Source: Phycisphaeraceae bacterium
Lineage (GTDB): Bacteria > Planctomycetota > Phycisphaerae > Phycisphaerales > Phycisphaeraceae
Assembly (NCBI GenBank): GCA_029260615.1
Contig: JAJDCX010000033.1
Location: 1 to 64,000 of the forward strand
DNA length: 64,000 bases
Reading direction: 5' to 3'
Both the position numbers and the translations under genes were made by a program. Below the pieces are notes generated by a model. It was given only the letters and a program-made list of their open reading frames with translations, did no database searches and had not been told where the DNA came from. Each line of letters opens with the position of its first letter. Positions within the stretch are counted from its first letter, which is position 1. Positions 40,266-49,098 of the stretch are shown one piece after another.

Positions 40266-41294
40266 TTACTTTACATTATCGGCCAACCTCACGCAGAAGC
40301 ATTCGAGATTCCTCGTCAGGTTCCCAAAACCCGACTTCGCACGCCGATCAGCCTCCAACACATCATCAAACGCCGCCGCCAACGCTTTAGGGTCCAGCCG
40401 ACGCAGCACACCCATAAATAACTGCTGCCGCGGGCCCCACAGCTTCATCGCCCTGGCGATCTCACCCTCCGGCACACCAGCCCCCTTCATCAACGCCGCC
40501 GTATTCAATTTACGCACCAGGTCCGCCACAAAATACATCACCAGCACCTCGGCATGCCCCGCCAGGTCCAGCAACTCCCGCACCTTCTCCACCACCGGCC
40601 CAGCCGACCGCGAACTCAGCCCCGACAGCACCGCCTCCTGCACCTCCCACGCCTTCTCATCACTGCTCTTGCCCACCACCTGCTCGATCAGCCCCCGCTC
40701 AATCGCCTGCCCCTTCTCAACCATCAACGCCAGCTTCGCCAGCTCGCTATCCAGGGTCATCAGCTCCGGCCCCAACCGATCCACCAGCAGCCCCGCCGCC
40801 CCCGGCTCAATCGCGCACCCATGCTCCGCCCGGCACCGCTTGACCACCCAGCCCTTCGCCTGCACCGGCTTCAAAGGCTCACACTTAACCACCGCCCCCA
40901 CCTTCGCGATCAGCTTGTCCAGCTTCCCCTTGTTCCAGGTATCGCTACGAAACACCAGCGTCCCATGATCCACCGGGGCACCCGCATAACGCTCCATCGC
41001 CTGACGGAACCCATCCTTCTTCAGATACTCATCCGCCTGATCCACCACCACGATCTTATGATGCTGCATCAACGCATAACTGCGCAACTCATCCAGCACA
41101 TCCGCCAGGTTCGCCATCTTGCCTTCAAAACTAAAAGTCTCGGTCTCCCCGTGCGCAGCGTCCAACGCCTTACGCAGATCATCCAGGTGCCGAGACTTCA
41201 ACCACTGCTCCGGCCCATACAAAACACACACCCGCGTCTCCACACCGAGCGCCGCCGCCTTGCTTTTACTGGTTGTCGTAGTGCTTCGGGCCAT
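40266..41294 (-). CDS. holA: DNA polymerase III delta subunit
   Basis: A 342-residue HolA. After a short basic/Ser/Thr tail come TRVCVLYGPEQWLKSRHLDDL, FSFEGKMANLADVLDELRSYALMQHHKIVVVDQAD and SELAKLALMVEKGQAIERGLIEQVVGKSSDEKAWEVQ, the AAA+-like delta fold without a Walker A motif. It opens the sliding clamp in the clamp-loader. The ATG lies 6 nt after the extended -10 TGGTATCAT, again predicting a leaderless mRNA. Confidence 0.9.
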   Translation of the reverse strand: MARSTTTTSKSKAAALGVETRVCVLYGPEQWLKSRHLDDLRKALDAAHGETETFSFEGKMANLADVLDELRSYALMQHHKIVVVDQADEYLKKDGFRQAMERYAGAPVDHGTLVFRSDTWNKGKLDKLIAKVGAVVKCEPLKPVQAKGWVVKRCRAEHGCAIEPGAAGLLVDRLGPELMTLDSELAKLALMVEKGQAIERGLIEQVVGKSSDEKAWEVQEAVLSGLSSRSAGPVVEKVRELLDLAGHAEVLVMYFVADLVRKLNTAALMKGAGVPEGEIARAMKLWGPRQQLFMGVLRRLDPKALAAAFDDVLEADRRAKSGFGNLTRNLECFCVRLADNVK

Positions 41295-41300
41295 GGGCAG

Positions 41301-41309
41301 ATGATACCA
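41301..41309 (-). promoter_or_regulatory. Extended -10 element of holA, leaderless start
   Basis: TGGTATCAT on the minus strand; hexamer 41306-41301, then 6 nt to the ATG at 41294. Confidence 0.6.
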
Positions 41310-41336
41310 CGAACGACTGCGGGGCCATCTGCGCGG

Positions 41337-42509
41337 TTATTCCATCCAATACGATGGCCCAAACACCGTGAGATTGTTGATCGGCCAGTCGATCACATGC
41401 TCGGCAACCAGTTGATCGTTGAGAAATACACGCAGTGTCTTACCTTGATTTAACAGAGAGAGTATTCGCAGCTTGTTTCCATCGATCATCCCAGTGCGAT
41501 CCCCGCTGGCGCGAAAATCCTTCTCGGTGAACACGGCAACATCTTCATCCACATCGACCCGGATGCGCAGCGGCTGCTCAAGTTTCACGTCCGGCGTGAG
41601 GTTTATATGCCAACTCTCGGTACGGTCCCAGAGAACCGTCTGCGGCGGCAGGTCGAACACGCTGTCATCGATCGGCTCATCACGGACATACTTTTCGAAT
41701 GTGACGGTGGTTTCCCACGGGTCCGTCTCGTCTGTACTCCACCCTCGGGTCCGCCACTGGACCGGTAAGGAATGCTCCAAGTCGACCCACACAAGCACCT
41801 CGGCTTCATTCTTGGCGTCCTTGGATTTCCAGATCACCTTGTCGGAGGGCACGCTGTAGCGCAACGTGCGGCGGCCATCGATTAATTCTTTACCCTCCAG
41901 GGTTGCACCATCGGTTGAGATCAACCGCTTGATGAAGGGGTCGGCGGTTGATACGGTTTTCGGTTTCGTAGATTTTCGTGGCGGGTAGTAACTGGAACGG
42001 ATCCCATTTAGGGTTTGGGCTTTATAATCGACCCTTATTTCTAATCCATCTGGGCGATTGAGCCTGATCTTGTCCGGCGTTCGCTCCATGTTGCGGTCCG
42101 CGGAAAGGTCGTAGGCATCGAGCCGTGAACCCTTGCCGGCTTTGATCCGGACAAATGCCTGGCCGTCGATCACCAAGGCCTGGTTGTTCTCCGGGCCCTC
42201 CATCAACTTCTGTGTCATCCAGAACGAGACGTTTGTTGAGGGTTTCGCGAGGTTGGCCCGCATCTGCTCCCAGGCATGTGCCGGCTGGACTTGTGGGGAC
42301 ATCAGGACCCATACCAGCGCAATCGCCAAACTCGCCGCTATCGAGCCACCGATCGTCAGTGGTATACGCCAACCGCGCACGGTCGGCTTGAACGTGTCGA
42401 TCCGACCCAACAGTAGGCTTTCGGCATCCGAAGGCACGGTGTCACGCAACGCTTTGCCCAGCAGAGCGTCAACGGGATGTTCTTCGTTGGGTTGACTATC
42501 GTGGTTCAT
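41337..42509 (-). CDS. Membrane-anchored partner of the ECF sigma factor, anti-sigma-like
   Basis: A 390-residue protein with a cytosolic N-terminus of about 45 residues (NEEHPVDALLGKALRDTVPSD), one transmembrane helix (IPLTIGGSIAASLAIALVWVLMS) and a periplasmic region. The first periplasmic part (about 75-300) alternates strands (SRLDAYDLSADRNMERTPDK, VWVDLEHSLPVQWRTRGW) as in LolA/RseB-type sensor folds. It overlaps the ECF sigma gene by 14 nt, which argues for an anti-sigma role. No zinc-binding HxxxCxxC motif is seen at the N-terminus. Confidence 0.7.
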   Translation of the reverse strand: MNHDSQPNEEHPVDALLGKALRDTVPSDAESLLLGRIDTFKPTVRGWRIPLTIGGSIAASLAIALVWVLMSPQVQPAHAWEQMRANLAKPSTNVSFWMTQKLMEGPENNQALVIDGQAFVRIKAGKGSRLDAYDLSADRNMERTPDKIRLNRPDGLEIRVDYKAQTLNGIRSSYYPPRKSTKPKTVSTADPFIKRLISTDGATLEGKELIDGRRTLRYSVPSDKVIWKSKDAKNEAEVLVWVDLEHSLPVQWRTRGWSTDETDPWETTVTFEKYVRDEPIDDSVFDLPPQTVLWDRTESWHINLTPDVKLEQPLRIRVDVDEDVAVFTEKDFRASGDRTGMIDGNKLRILSLLNQGKTLRVFLNDQLVAEHVIDWPINNLTVFGPSYWME

Positions 42510-43020
42510 GGCACACCTCGTTAGACATTAAGGGAGCGAGTTCTCGTCTCAGATGTTCTCGTGCTCGTCGAACATGAGCACGTGCCGTCGAGGCGGTACA
42601 ACCTAAAGCGACGGCTACGTCGTCATAAGGCAGTTGCTCTATCACTCTCAAGTAAATCGCTTCGGCTTGCTGCGTGGGTAGATTTGCGATCTCGGCCAGA
42701 ACCCGTTGGCGTGTCTCTTCATCGATCACGTGATCCAAAGGCGAGCGGATACCGCTTGCTGTCACGACAGGCATGGGTTCGGTACGCCGGTGGATACGTT
42801 GACGTAAACGATCCATCGCTGCTTGAAAACACATCCGTACAATCAAAGCCGACGGATTGGGGTGGGCTAATACCACGCGCCGTTTCTTCCAGATGCGCAG
42901 CATCGCATCCTGCAAAGCGTCCTCAGCCTGGTCGGCGTCCCGCAAAACACGCCAAACCACGGCCGCCATCTGCCTGCGAGTTAGTTGCAAATAATGATCA
43001 AGATCAGTCGAAACACTCAT
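42496..43020 (-). CDS. ECF-family RNA polymerase sigma factor
   Basis: A 174-residue sigma factor: region 2 is VVWRVLRDADQAEDALQDAMLRIWKKR and region 4 is EIANLPTQQAEAIYLRVIEQLPYDDVAVALGCTASTARAHVRRARE. Regions 1 and 3 are missing, as in ECF factors. GGAGG precedes the ATG. It is cotranscribed and overlapping with the membrane partner downstream. Signal and regulon are unknown; planctomycetes encode many such pairs. Confidence 0.9.
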   Translation of the reverse strand: MSVSTDLDHYLQLTRRQMAAVVWRVLRDADQAEDALQDAMLRIWKKRRVVLAHPNPSALIVRMCFQAAMDRLRQRIHRRTEPMPVVTASGIRSPLDHVIDEETRQRVLAEIANLPTQQAEAIYLRVIEQLPYDDVAVALGCTASTARAHVRRAREHLRRELAPLMSNEVCHEPR

Positions 43021-43213
43021 GTGGCCTCCACAACCACATTAACGATCTTGGCAGCGGTCGTGTGTACAGCAATCGCAGATGATTGTGAAAATCACCCCCC
43101 TCCCCGGCCTCCTACACTCATTAACACGGCGTGGTGGCAAGCGATTAAGATGTATTGGTCCGTTGGTATTGCCCGCCCAAGGAAACCGTAAGCCACCAAG
43201 GTTCGCCACCCGC

Positions 43214-44599
43214 TCACCCCACCCCAATCCGCGACAACAACAGCGTCGCGAACAGCAGCACGATAAAGAAGCTAAACAGATCCACCACCGTCGTCACCAC
43301 CGGCCCGGACGCCATCGCCGGGTCCAACCCGATCGACCGCAGCACCAGTGGGGCAGTCCCCCCAACAGTCTTAGCGATAAAGATCACGATCGGGACCGCC
43401 CCGCCGACCACCAGGCCCAGGTAAAAATCCTGCTGCCAGACCCAGATAATCACCAGCAGCAACGCCCCCAACACCGCACCCGCCACCAGCGACAGCACCG
43501 CCTCTTTGATAAATACCCGCATGAAGTCGCCCGGCGCGATCAGCCCCAGCGACACCTCCCGCAGCGATACACCCACCGCCTGATTCCCCCCGCTGCCACA
43601 AAGCCCCGCGACCACCGGCAAAAACATCGCCAGCACCGGCAGCTTCGCAACCGTGTCGATAAAGATATGGATCACGCTCGCCGAGATCAGCAGCAACACC
43701 ATGATCGGCAGTAAAAATACCAGCCGCCTCAGCAGCCTCGAGATCATCGGCATCGACCGGAACTCTTCACCCGCCACGATACCCGCGACCATCAACAGGT
43801 CTTCATTTGCCGAATCGCTCAACGCCTCCTGCACCGCCGCACGCTGCACCACACCGACCAGCCGCCCGTCTGTATCCACGACGGGAACCGCAGAAAAGTC
43901 TACCCGGTCGAACAGGCCTTCCAGGTCCTCCAACGCCGTATCCACAGGCACGTTCGTGGGGCTCTTGATCGCCAGATCCGCCAGCTTCCGCCCCGCCGGG
44001 GCCATCACCAGGCTCCGCATCCTGACCACGCCGACGAACTTCCCCGCCGCGTCGATCAGATAGGTGTATCGCACCTCGTACTCGTTGTACGCGTCCGCGT
44101 TCGTGCGCAGGTCGGCGATCACCGCGTCCACATCCTGGCCCTCCCGGTACGCCAGGTACTCGGTGATCATCAGCCCCCCGGACGTGTCTTCGTCGTACTG
44201 CAACCGATGCCGGGCGTCCGCCGCCTCTTCCGGGTCCATCTCTTCAAGGATCGCCTCAGCATCTTCATCCGCCAGCTCCGCCAGCACGTCCGTCTGCTCG
44301 TCGCTGTCCATCTCATCCACGATCGCCGCAGCCTCACTAGGCTCCAACTGCTCGATCATGTCCGCCGCGTGCTCATCGACGAAGTGTTCCATCAGGTCGG
44401 CCGCAAGGTCCGAGTGCTCAGCCGACAACAGCGACAACATCCGCGTCCGACGATCCTCATCCAGGTGGCTGATCGTGTACGTCGTGTCCTCCGGCGGCAA
44501 CAGCTGCAAAAAAGCCGCCAGGTGCTCGGCCTCACCCGTGTCAATCACCTGCGCAAGCTGCTGCGTCGCGTCCATCTCGATGTCTGGATCAAAGCTCAT
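43214..44599 (-). CDS. mgtE: MgtE-type magnesium transporter
   Basis: A 461-residue protein. An N-terminal MgtE domain of helical repeats (AEHLAAFLQLLPPEDTTYTI, DSDEQTDVLAELADEDAEAI) is followed by two CBS domains (ITEYLAYREGQDVDAVIADL, SAVPVVDTDGRLVGVVQRAA). Five transmembrane helices follow, with the pore-lining GLCGSGGNQAVGVSLRE and GGTAPLVLRSIGLDPAMASGPVVTTVVDL. Cytosolic Mg2+ closes the channel through the N and CBS domains. GGAGA precedes the ATG. It follows surE by 46 nt. Confidence 0.93.
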   Translation of the reverse strand: MSFDPDIEMDATQQLAQVIDTGEAEHLAAFLQLLPPEDTTYTISHLDEDRRTRMLSLLSAEHSDLAADLMEHFVDEHAADMIEQLEPSEAAAIVDEMDSDEQTDVLAELADEDAEAILEEMDPEEAADARHRLQYDEDTSGGLMITEYLAYREGQDVDAVIADLRTNADAYNEYEVRYTYLIDAAGKFVGVVRMRSLVMAPAGRKLADLAIKSPTNVPVDTALEDLEGLFDRVDFSAVPVVDTDGRLVGVVQRAAVQEALSDSANEDLLMVAGIVAGEEFRSMPMISRLLRRLVFLLPIMVLLLISASVIHIFIDTVAKLPVLAMFLPVVAGLCGSGGNQAVGVSLREVSLGLIAPGDFMRVFIKEAVLSLVAGAVLGALLLVIIWVWQQDFYLGLVVGGAVPIVIFIAKTVGGTAPLVLRSIGLDPAMASGPVVTTVVDLFSFFIVLLFATLLLSRIGVG

Positions 44600-44645
44600 C
44601 CACGGTCTCCGTCACCAAGGGCCTGCTAGATATGACCCGTAAAAC

Positions 44646-45431
44646 TCATCCGATATGCTCACACCAACGCGGCAACTGCACCGGGTCCGTCACGTCGTGC
44701 TGCAACGGCGTCAGCGTAATATAACCCTCAAACAACGCCGCCACATCCGTCCCGGGCTCACGCTCCCGGAACGTCATCGCGTTGCAGGTCTGGTAGTGAA
44801 ACGACCCATCCTCCGCAGGCGTGATCTCGTACTTATCCACCATCGAACTGATCGAAATCGGCGCCGCCTTCATCCCCTTGGGCTCGGCCCCGTCGTCGAG
44901 TACCGGGATATTAATATTCATCACCGTGTGCGGTGTCATCGGCCCATCCAACACACGACGGATCGCCTCACCCGCGTGCCTCGCCGACGCCTCCCAACGG
45001 ATGTCATCCCAATCCCCGATGTGCTGACTCACCGCGATCGCTGGCAGCCCCATAAACGCCGCCTCACGCGCCGCCCCCACCGTCCCGGAATAGATCACAT
45101 TCACCCCGACATTCGCCCCCGCATTGATCCCGCTGATTACCAGATCGATCGGCCCCGGCACCAGGTGCGCTATCGCCAGCTTCACACAGTCCGCCGGCCT
45201 CGCATCCACACTCGTCCCAATATAATTCTCAAACCCCGCGCCACCCTCTGGCCCGGGCCCCTCGTGCTTCGCCACAAGGATCGGCCGATGAAACGTCACC
45301 GCATGGCTCGTCGCCGACTGCACCTTCAGCGGCGCAACCACATGCACCTCACCCAGGTCAGCGATCGCCTTGTAAAGGGCCTGCAAACCCGGCGCCTCGA
45401 TCCCATCGTCATTTGTCAGCAATATTCGCAT
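44646..45431 (-). CDS. surE: 5'/3'-nucleotidase SurE
   Basis: A 261-residue SurE with the metal-binding opening RILLTNDDGIEAPGLQALYKA, the IDLVISGINAGANVGVNVIYSGTVGAA segment and VMNINIPVL. It dephosphorylates nucleoside monophosphates and is a stationary-phase survival factor. The ATG is 7 nt after TACAAT and has no Shine-Dalgarno, so it is another leaderless candidate. mgtE follows on the same strand. Confidence 0.94.
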   Translation of the reverse strand: MRILLTNDDGIEAPGLQALYKAIADLGEVHVVAPLKVQSATSHAVTFHRPILVAKHEGPGPEGGAGFENYIGTSVDARPADCVKLAIAHLVPGPIDLVISGINAGANVGVNVIYSGTVGAAREAAFMGLPAIAVSQHIGDWDDIRWEASARHAGEAIRRVLDGPMTPHTVMNINIPVLDDGAEPKGMKAAPISISSMVDKYEITPAEDGSFHYQTCNAMTFREREPGTDVAALFEGYITLTPLQHDVTDPVQLPRWCEHIG

Positions 45432-45438
45432 GAGTCCG

Positions 45439-45444
45439 ATTGTA
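45439..45444 (-). promoter_or_regulatory. -10 element of surE, leaderless start
   Basis: TACAAT on the minus strand, 7 nt before the ATG; no clear -35. Confidence 0.5.
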
Positions 45445-45495
45445 CCGGCCCCCGCCCGACCGCGTGTGATGATTCACAAACACCCTCCCGGTGTG

Positions 45496-45529
45496 CAAAA
45501 AAAGGCCGACCCATCACGGGGTCGGCCTT
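45496..45529 (-). terminator. Terminator after rplQ, end of the ribosomal cluster
   Basis: Stem AAGGCCGACCC / GGGTCGGCCTT (11 bp), 6-nt loop, followed on the minus strand by a run of seven T. Confidence 0.92.
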
Positions 45530-45566
45530 CACGAAAGTTTTGATTACTGCCAGCCGCGAAGACGGG

Positions 45567-46208
45567 TCAGTCCTTCTTCTCGTCCTCGGTCGCCTCGACT
45601 TCGGCCTTGGGAGTTGCTTCAGCCTCTTCAACCGGTGCGGTTTCCTCAGCCGGTGCCTCTGGCTCGGCAACTGCAGTGGTCGCCCCGCCCTTACGCAGGG
45701 CCGCAGCACGCTCCATACGCCTGTTGGCCTTGTCACGCCGACGCGAGTACTGGCCGGACACCTGTGGCCCGCCCTCGTCATCCCCGCCGACCAGTTGCAG
45801 CACACACAGCGACGAGCCGTCACCGATGCGGTGCTTGGTCAGCTTGATGATCCGCGTGTACCCACCGGTGCGGTCGGCGTACTTCGGAGCGATCTCGTCG
45901 AACAGGGTCTTAACGACCTTGGGACCGCTGACGATTTCGCCGTACTTGTTGCGCGTGATCGCGGGGTCATCTTCGCTCTTAATCATGATCTGGTCGCCGA
46001 TCATCTTGATGACACGACGCCGGCTGGCGAGGTCACCCTTCTTGGCGGCACTGATCAATTTTTCAACGAAAGGCTTAAGGCTCTTCGCTTTGGGGATCGT
46101 CGTGGTGATCTGGCCGTGGGTGAACAAGGCAATAGCCATGTTCCGCCACATCGCGATCCGGTGATTGGTATGCCGGCCCAGTTTACGGCCGTAAACTCTA
46201 TGTCTCAT
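45567..46208 (-). CDS. rplQ: 50S ribosomal protein L17 with long acidic tail
   Basis: A 213-residue L17. The normal domain (about 1-120) shows MRHRVYGRKLGRHTNHRIAM, ALFTHGQITTTIPKAKSLKP, ALKSEDD-type loops and GYTRIIKLTKHRIGDGSSL. It is followed by a basic bridge and a Glu/Ala/Pro-rich tail of about 60 residues (VAEPEAPAEETAPVEEAEAT). The tail roughly doubles the usual length and resembles the S5 tail in this cluster. It is the last gene before the terminator. Confidence 0.94.
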   Translation of the reverse strand: MRHRVYGRKLGRHTNHRIAMWRNMAIALFTHGQITTTIPKAKSLKPFVEKLISAAKKGDLASRRRVIKMIGDQIMIKSEDDPAITRNKYGEIVSGPKVVKTLFDEIAPKYADRTGGYTRIIKLTKHRIGDGSSLCVLQLVGGDDEGGPQVSGQYSRRRDKANRRMERAAALRKGGATTAVAEPEAPAEETAPVEEAEATPKAEVEATEDEKKD

Positions 46209-46299
46209 CGCTAAACTCCTTTATTGACTGCGCGACGGGTGAGACGCCGTCCCGCGATGCCACTCCCGCCTGACGTATCAATACGCGGCGAGGCAATGA

Positions 46300-46358
46300 G
46301 GTCCCACACGGGACCGGGGCATGATGGCCCCAAAAGAATCACCCGGGCTAGACCCGGG
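46300..46358. repeat. Three consecutive short stem-loops in the rpoA-rplQ spacer
   Basis: GGTCCC-acac-GGGACC (46300-46315), GGGGC-atgatg-GCCCC (46316-46331) and CCCGGG-ctaga-CCCGGG (46342-46358). No U-run follows, so they are not standard terminators. They may stabilise or mark a processing site between rpoA and rplQ. Confidence 0.65.
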
Positions 46359-46366
46359 ATAAATCA

Positions 46367-47368
46367 TTACACGCTGGCGGCCTGAACCTCGGCGGGCAGT
46401 TCCATACCCAGGCTCAAGCCCATATCGGTCAGCTTACGCTTGACCTCACGCAGCGACGTCTTGCCGAAGCTGCGAACCTTCAACAGGTCCGCCTCGGTGT
46501 GTACGACCAACTCCGCGACGGACGCGATGTTCGCCGTCTCCAGGCAGTTGTTCGCACGGACCGACAGGTCCAGGTCGTTGAGGTTCATCTTGAACTTACG
46601 GATCTGTTCCTCATCAACACGCGCCGCAGCGGCAGCGGTCTCGCTGGCGGTCGCCTCGCCCAGCTCAAAGAACTGCACGAACGGGTTGAGGTGCTTGCGG
46701 AGAATCTTGGCGGCCTCGACCAACGCCATGTCAGGCGTGACCGTACCGTTGGTCCAGATCTCAATCGCCAGCTTGTCGTAGTTGGTCTTCTGACCGACGC
46801 GGGTATCTTCGACCTTGTAACGGACCCGTGTCACGGGCGAGAAGATCGCATCGACCGGGATCAGCCCGATCTCCTGCTCGCCGGTGCTCACATAGTATTC
46901 GCTCGCCGGGACATACCCCCGGCCCTTCTCGACGTGGAACTCAATGTCGAAATCGATCTGCTTGGTCAGCGTCGCCAGGATCAGATCCTTGGTATGGATC
47001 GTGATGGAGGTGTCCGCTTCGATCAGATCACAGGTCACCTCGCCGGGGCCTTCGGCCTGGAGCCGCATGGTCTTGGGCTCATCTGAATCCAGCGAGACGA
47101 CGATGTCCTTGATGTTCAAAAGGATGTCGGTCGCGTCTTCCTGCACGCCCTCGAGGCTGGTGAATTCGTGCTGGGCACCCTTGATCTTGACCGCCGAGAT
47201 CGCCGCGCCTTCAAGGCTCGACAGCAGGATACGCCGCAGGCTGTTCCCGACGGTCGTGCCGAAGCCACGCTCGAAAGGCTCAACGGTGAATTTGCCGTAG
47301 GTCTCGGTGTTGGCCGGGTCTGCAATAACACGGTGGGGAAGCTCTAATCCACGCCATCTGATTCTCAT
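46367..47368 (-). CDS. rpoA: RNA polymerase alpha subunit
   Basis: A 333-residue alpha subunit. The start is the ATG after GGAG giving MRIRWRGLELPHRV; an ORF starting 16 codons earlier lies in the upstream region. The N-terminal dimerisation domain has GFGTTVGNSLRRILLSSLEG. The C-terminal domain has NDLDLSVRANNCLETANIASVAELV and VRSFGKTSLREVKRKL, which bind UP elements. It is placed between rpsK and rplQ; the usual rpsD gene is missing. Confidence 0.97.
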   Translation of the reverse strand: MRIRWRGLELPHRVIADPANTETYGKFTVEPFERGFGTTVGNSLRRILLSSLEGAAISAVKIKGAQHEFTSLEGVQEDATDILLNIKDIVVSLDSDEPKTMRLQAEGPGEVTCDLIEADTSITIHTKDLILATLTKQIDFDIEFHVEKGRGYVPASEYYVSTGEQEIGLIPVDAIFSPVTRVRYKVEDTRVGQKTNYDKLAIEIWTNGTVTPDMALVEAAKILRKHLNPFVQFFELGEATASETAAAAARVDEEQIRKFKMNLNDLDLSVRANNCLETANIASVAELVVHTEADLLKVRSFGKTSLREVKRKLTDMGLSLGMELPAEVQAASV

Positions 47369-47559
47369 GATGATCTCCAAATCGTCCCAGCAGCCCTTAG
47401 TGAGGGAAACGCCCAAGGCTTATCGCGTGCCGGCCCGCTGCTGGACGGTCGGCGGCTTCTGTTCCATGGACGGAAGTAAACAGTTTGATTTTTTTGAATA
47501 CACAACTCAACCACACACCGGTCGAATCCAACCCACCATTGAGGGCTGGCGTCCGGGTA

Positions 47560-47937
47560 TCACACGCGGCGACGCTTGCAGGGTCGGCAGCCGTTGTGCG
47601 GGATCGGGGTGTGGTCTTCCACAGCCGTGATCTTGATGCCGTTGGCCTGCAGCCCGGTCACCGCGGATTCACGGCCCGAACCTGCGCCACGGATCCTGAC
47701 CTCGACCTCGCGGATGCCAAACTTCTTAGCGGACGCAGCAGCCTCCTCGGCGGCACGGGTCGCGGCGAACGGGGTGCTCTTGCGCGAGCCCTTGAACCCG
47801 GCGCTCCCAGCCGATGCCTGGCAGAGTGTCTCGCCATTCACATCGGTAATCGTGATCAGGGTGTTGTTGAACGACGCCTTGATGTGGGCGATCCCCCGGT
47901 TGACGTTCTTGCGGATCTTCTTGGTCTTTTTAGCCAT
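47560..47937 (-). CDS. rpsK: 30S ribosomal protein S11
   Basis: A 125-residue S11: [40 protein letters not shown] and the terminal [18 protein letters not shown]. It forms the 30S platform. It lies between rpsM and rpoA. About 190-200 nt spacers on both sides have no recognisable gene. Confidence 0.97.
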   Translation of the reverse strand: MAKKTKKIRKNVNRGIAHIKASFNNTLITITDVNGETLCQASAGSAGFKGSRKSTPFAATRAAEEAAASAKKFGIREVEVRIRGAGSGRESAVTGLQANGIKITAVEDHTPIPHNGCRPCKRRRV

Positions 47938-48139
47938 GTCTTTTCCTCGAAGTTCGTGGCGTTGCCGGCTTTCCCGTTATCAGGCGGGCGGGCAACTGGC
48001 TTCGGATGTCTTGTGCGGGCACGCGCCCAGCACTTATTCGGTATGAAACTTACCTTCGGGTTGAAGGTCACGCCACCAAACGGCGGCGGTTAAACAATCC
48101 CTGCAAAACCCTCGGCTCCACCGCAAGTCCCAGCGGGTA

Positions 48140-48523
48140 CTACTTCATGCCCTTGACCGACTTCTTGCCGGCGACGGTACGCTTACGGCCCTTACGGGTC
48201 CGGGCATTGGTCTGGGTACGCTGGCCACGCACGGGAAGCCCCCGACGGTGGCGGTCACCACGGTACGAGCGGATATCACGCAGCCGATTGATGTTCTGAG
48301 AGACCTGACGACGCAGGGCACCCTCGATCACCAGCTTCTCTTCGATGATCCCACCGACGTGGGCGAGTTCATCTTCTGTCAAGGTATTGGCGCGTGCCTG
48401 ACCTTCCAGGCCGGCCTCCTTGACGATGTCTTCCGCTATCTTCGGCCCGACGCCGTAGATGTAACGCAATGCGAAGCGAATCGGTTTGTTGTCCGGGATG
48501 TCTACACCAGAGATACGGGGCAT
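48140..48523 (-). CDS. rpsM: 30S ribosomal protein S13
   Basis: A 127-residue S13: MPRISGVDIPDNKPIRFALRYI, RLRDIRSYRGDRHRRGLPVRGQRT and a basic C-terminal tail. It contacts the P-site tRNA and L5 in a 30S-50S bridge. It follows rpmJ by about 120 nt. Confidence 0.97.
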   Translation of the reverse strand: MPRISGVDIPDNKPIRFALRYIYGVGPKIAEDIVKEAGLEGQARANTLTEDELAHVGGIIEEKLVIEGALRRQVSQNINRLRDIRSYRGDRHRRGLPVRGQRTQTNARTRKGRKRTVAGKKSVKGMK

Positions 48524-48642
48524 GGTTTGTTCCAGGGTTCGAGGTCTAGGTTTCAGAGATCAGCCGTCAAGGTTCAGAGTGTGTTATTTGGATCAAAGAT
48601 CGCAGGCTCAAAGCCGGATCTCCGCACACTGAACCTTACCAC

Positions 48643-48756
48643 TCATCCCTGCCTTTGCTTGTGCTTCGGGTTAGTGCAGATCACACGCACAACGCCTTTA
48701 CGTCGGACGACCTTGCAATTCTCACAGATTCTCTTGACGCTGCTTCGTACTTTCAT
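48643..48756 (-). CDS. rpmJ: 50S ribosomal protein L36
   Basis: A 37-residue protein, too short for automatic calling: [20 protein letters not shown], then a [17 protein letters not shown] end. The zinc ligands C11, C14, C27 and H32 are all kept, so it is the zinc form. It is placed between infA and rpsM as in standard spc-alpha clusters. Confidence 0.95.
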   Translation of the reverse strand: MKVRSSVKRICENCKVVRRKGVVRVICTNPKHKQRQG

Positions 48757-48830
48757 GATCTTGTCTTCCTATTCCAATCCCCCCGGCGGCTCCAGGGGCA
48801 GTGCTTCTTTTTTATCCGCGTCCATCTCAC

Positions 48831-49046
48831 TTAGTGGCGGTAAGTAATCCGACCCTTGGTCAGGTCGTACGGGCTCAACTCCACCGTCACCCGGTCACCC
48901 GGCAGAATGCGGATGTAAAACTTACGCATCTTCCCGGATATGTGGGCGATCATCTCGTGATCGTTCTCAAGCTTCACACGGAACATCGCGTTGGGCAGTG
49001 CGTCGATCACTTCGCCTTCAAACTGGAGTTTATCTTCTTTAGCCAC
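48831..49046 (-). CDS. infA: Translation initiation factor IF-1
   Basis: A 71-residue OB-fold protein: [59 protein letters not shown]. The start is GTG after AGAGAG. IF-1 occupies the 30S A site during initiation. It sits between map and rpmJ. Confidence 0.97.
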   Translation of the reverse strand: MAKEDKLQFEGEVIDALPNAMFRVKLENDHEMIAHISGKMRKFYIRILPGDRVTVELSPYDLTKGRITYRH

Positions 49047-49098
49047 GGACTCTCTTTTATTTTCTGTTTCTGCCCAAGCCTACTGTTCTCGTCACCAT

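Noticed and set aside
44655..46214. Plus-strand ORF of 519 codons
   Set aside because: Antisense to surE and rplQ, crosses the rplQ terminator; not a real gene.
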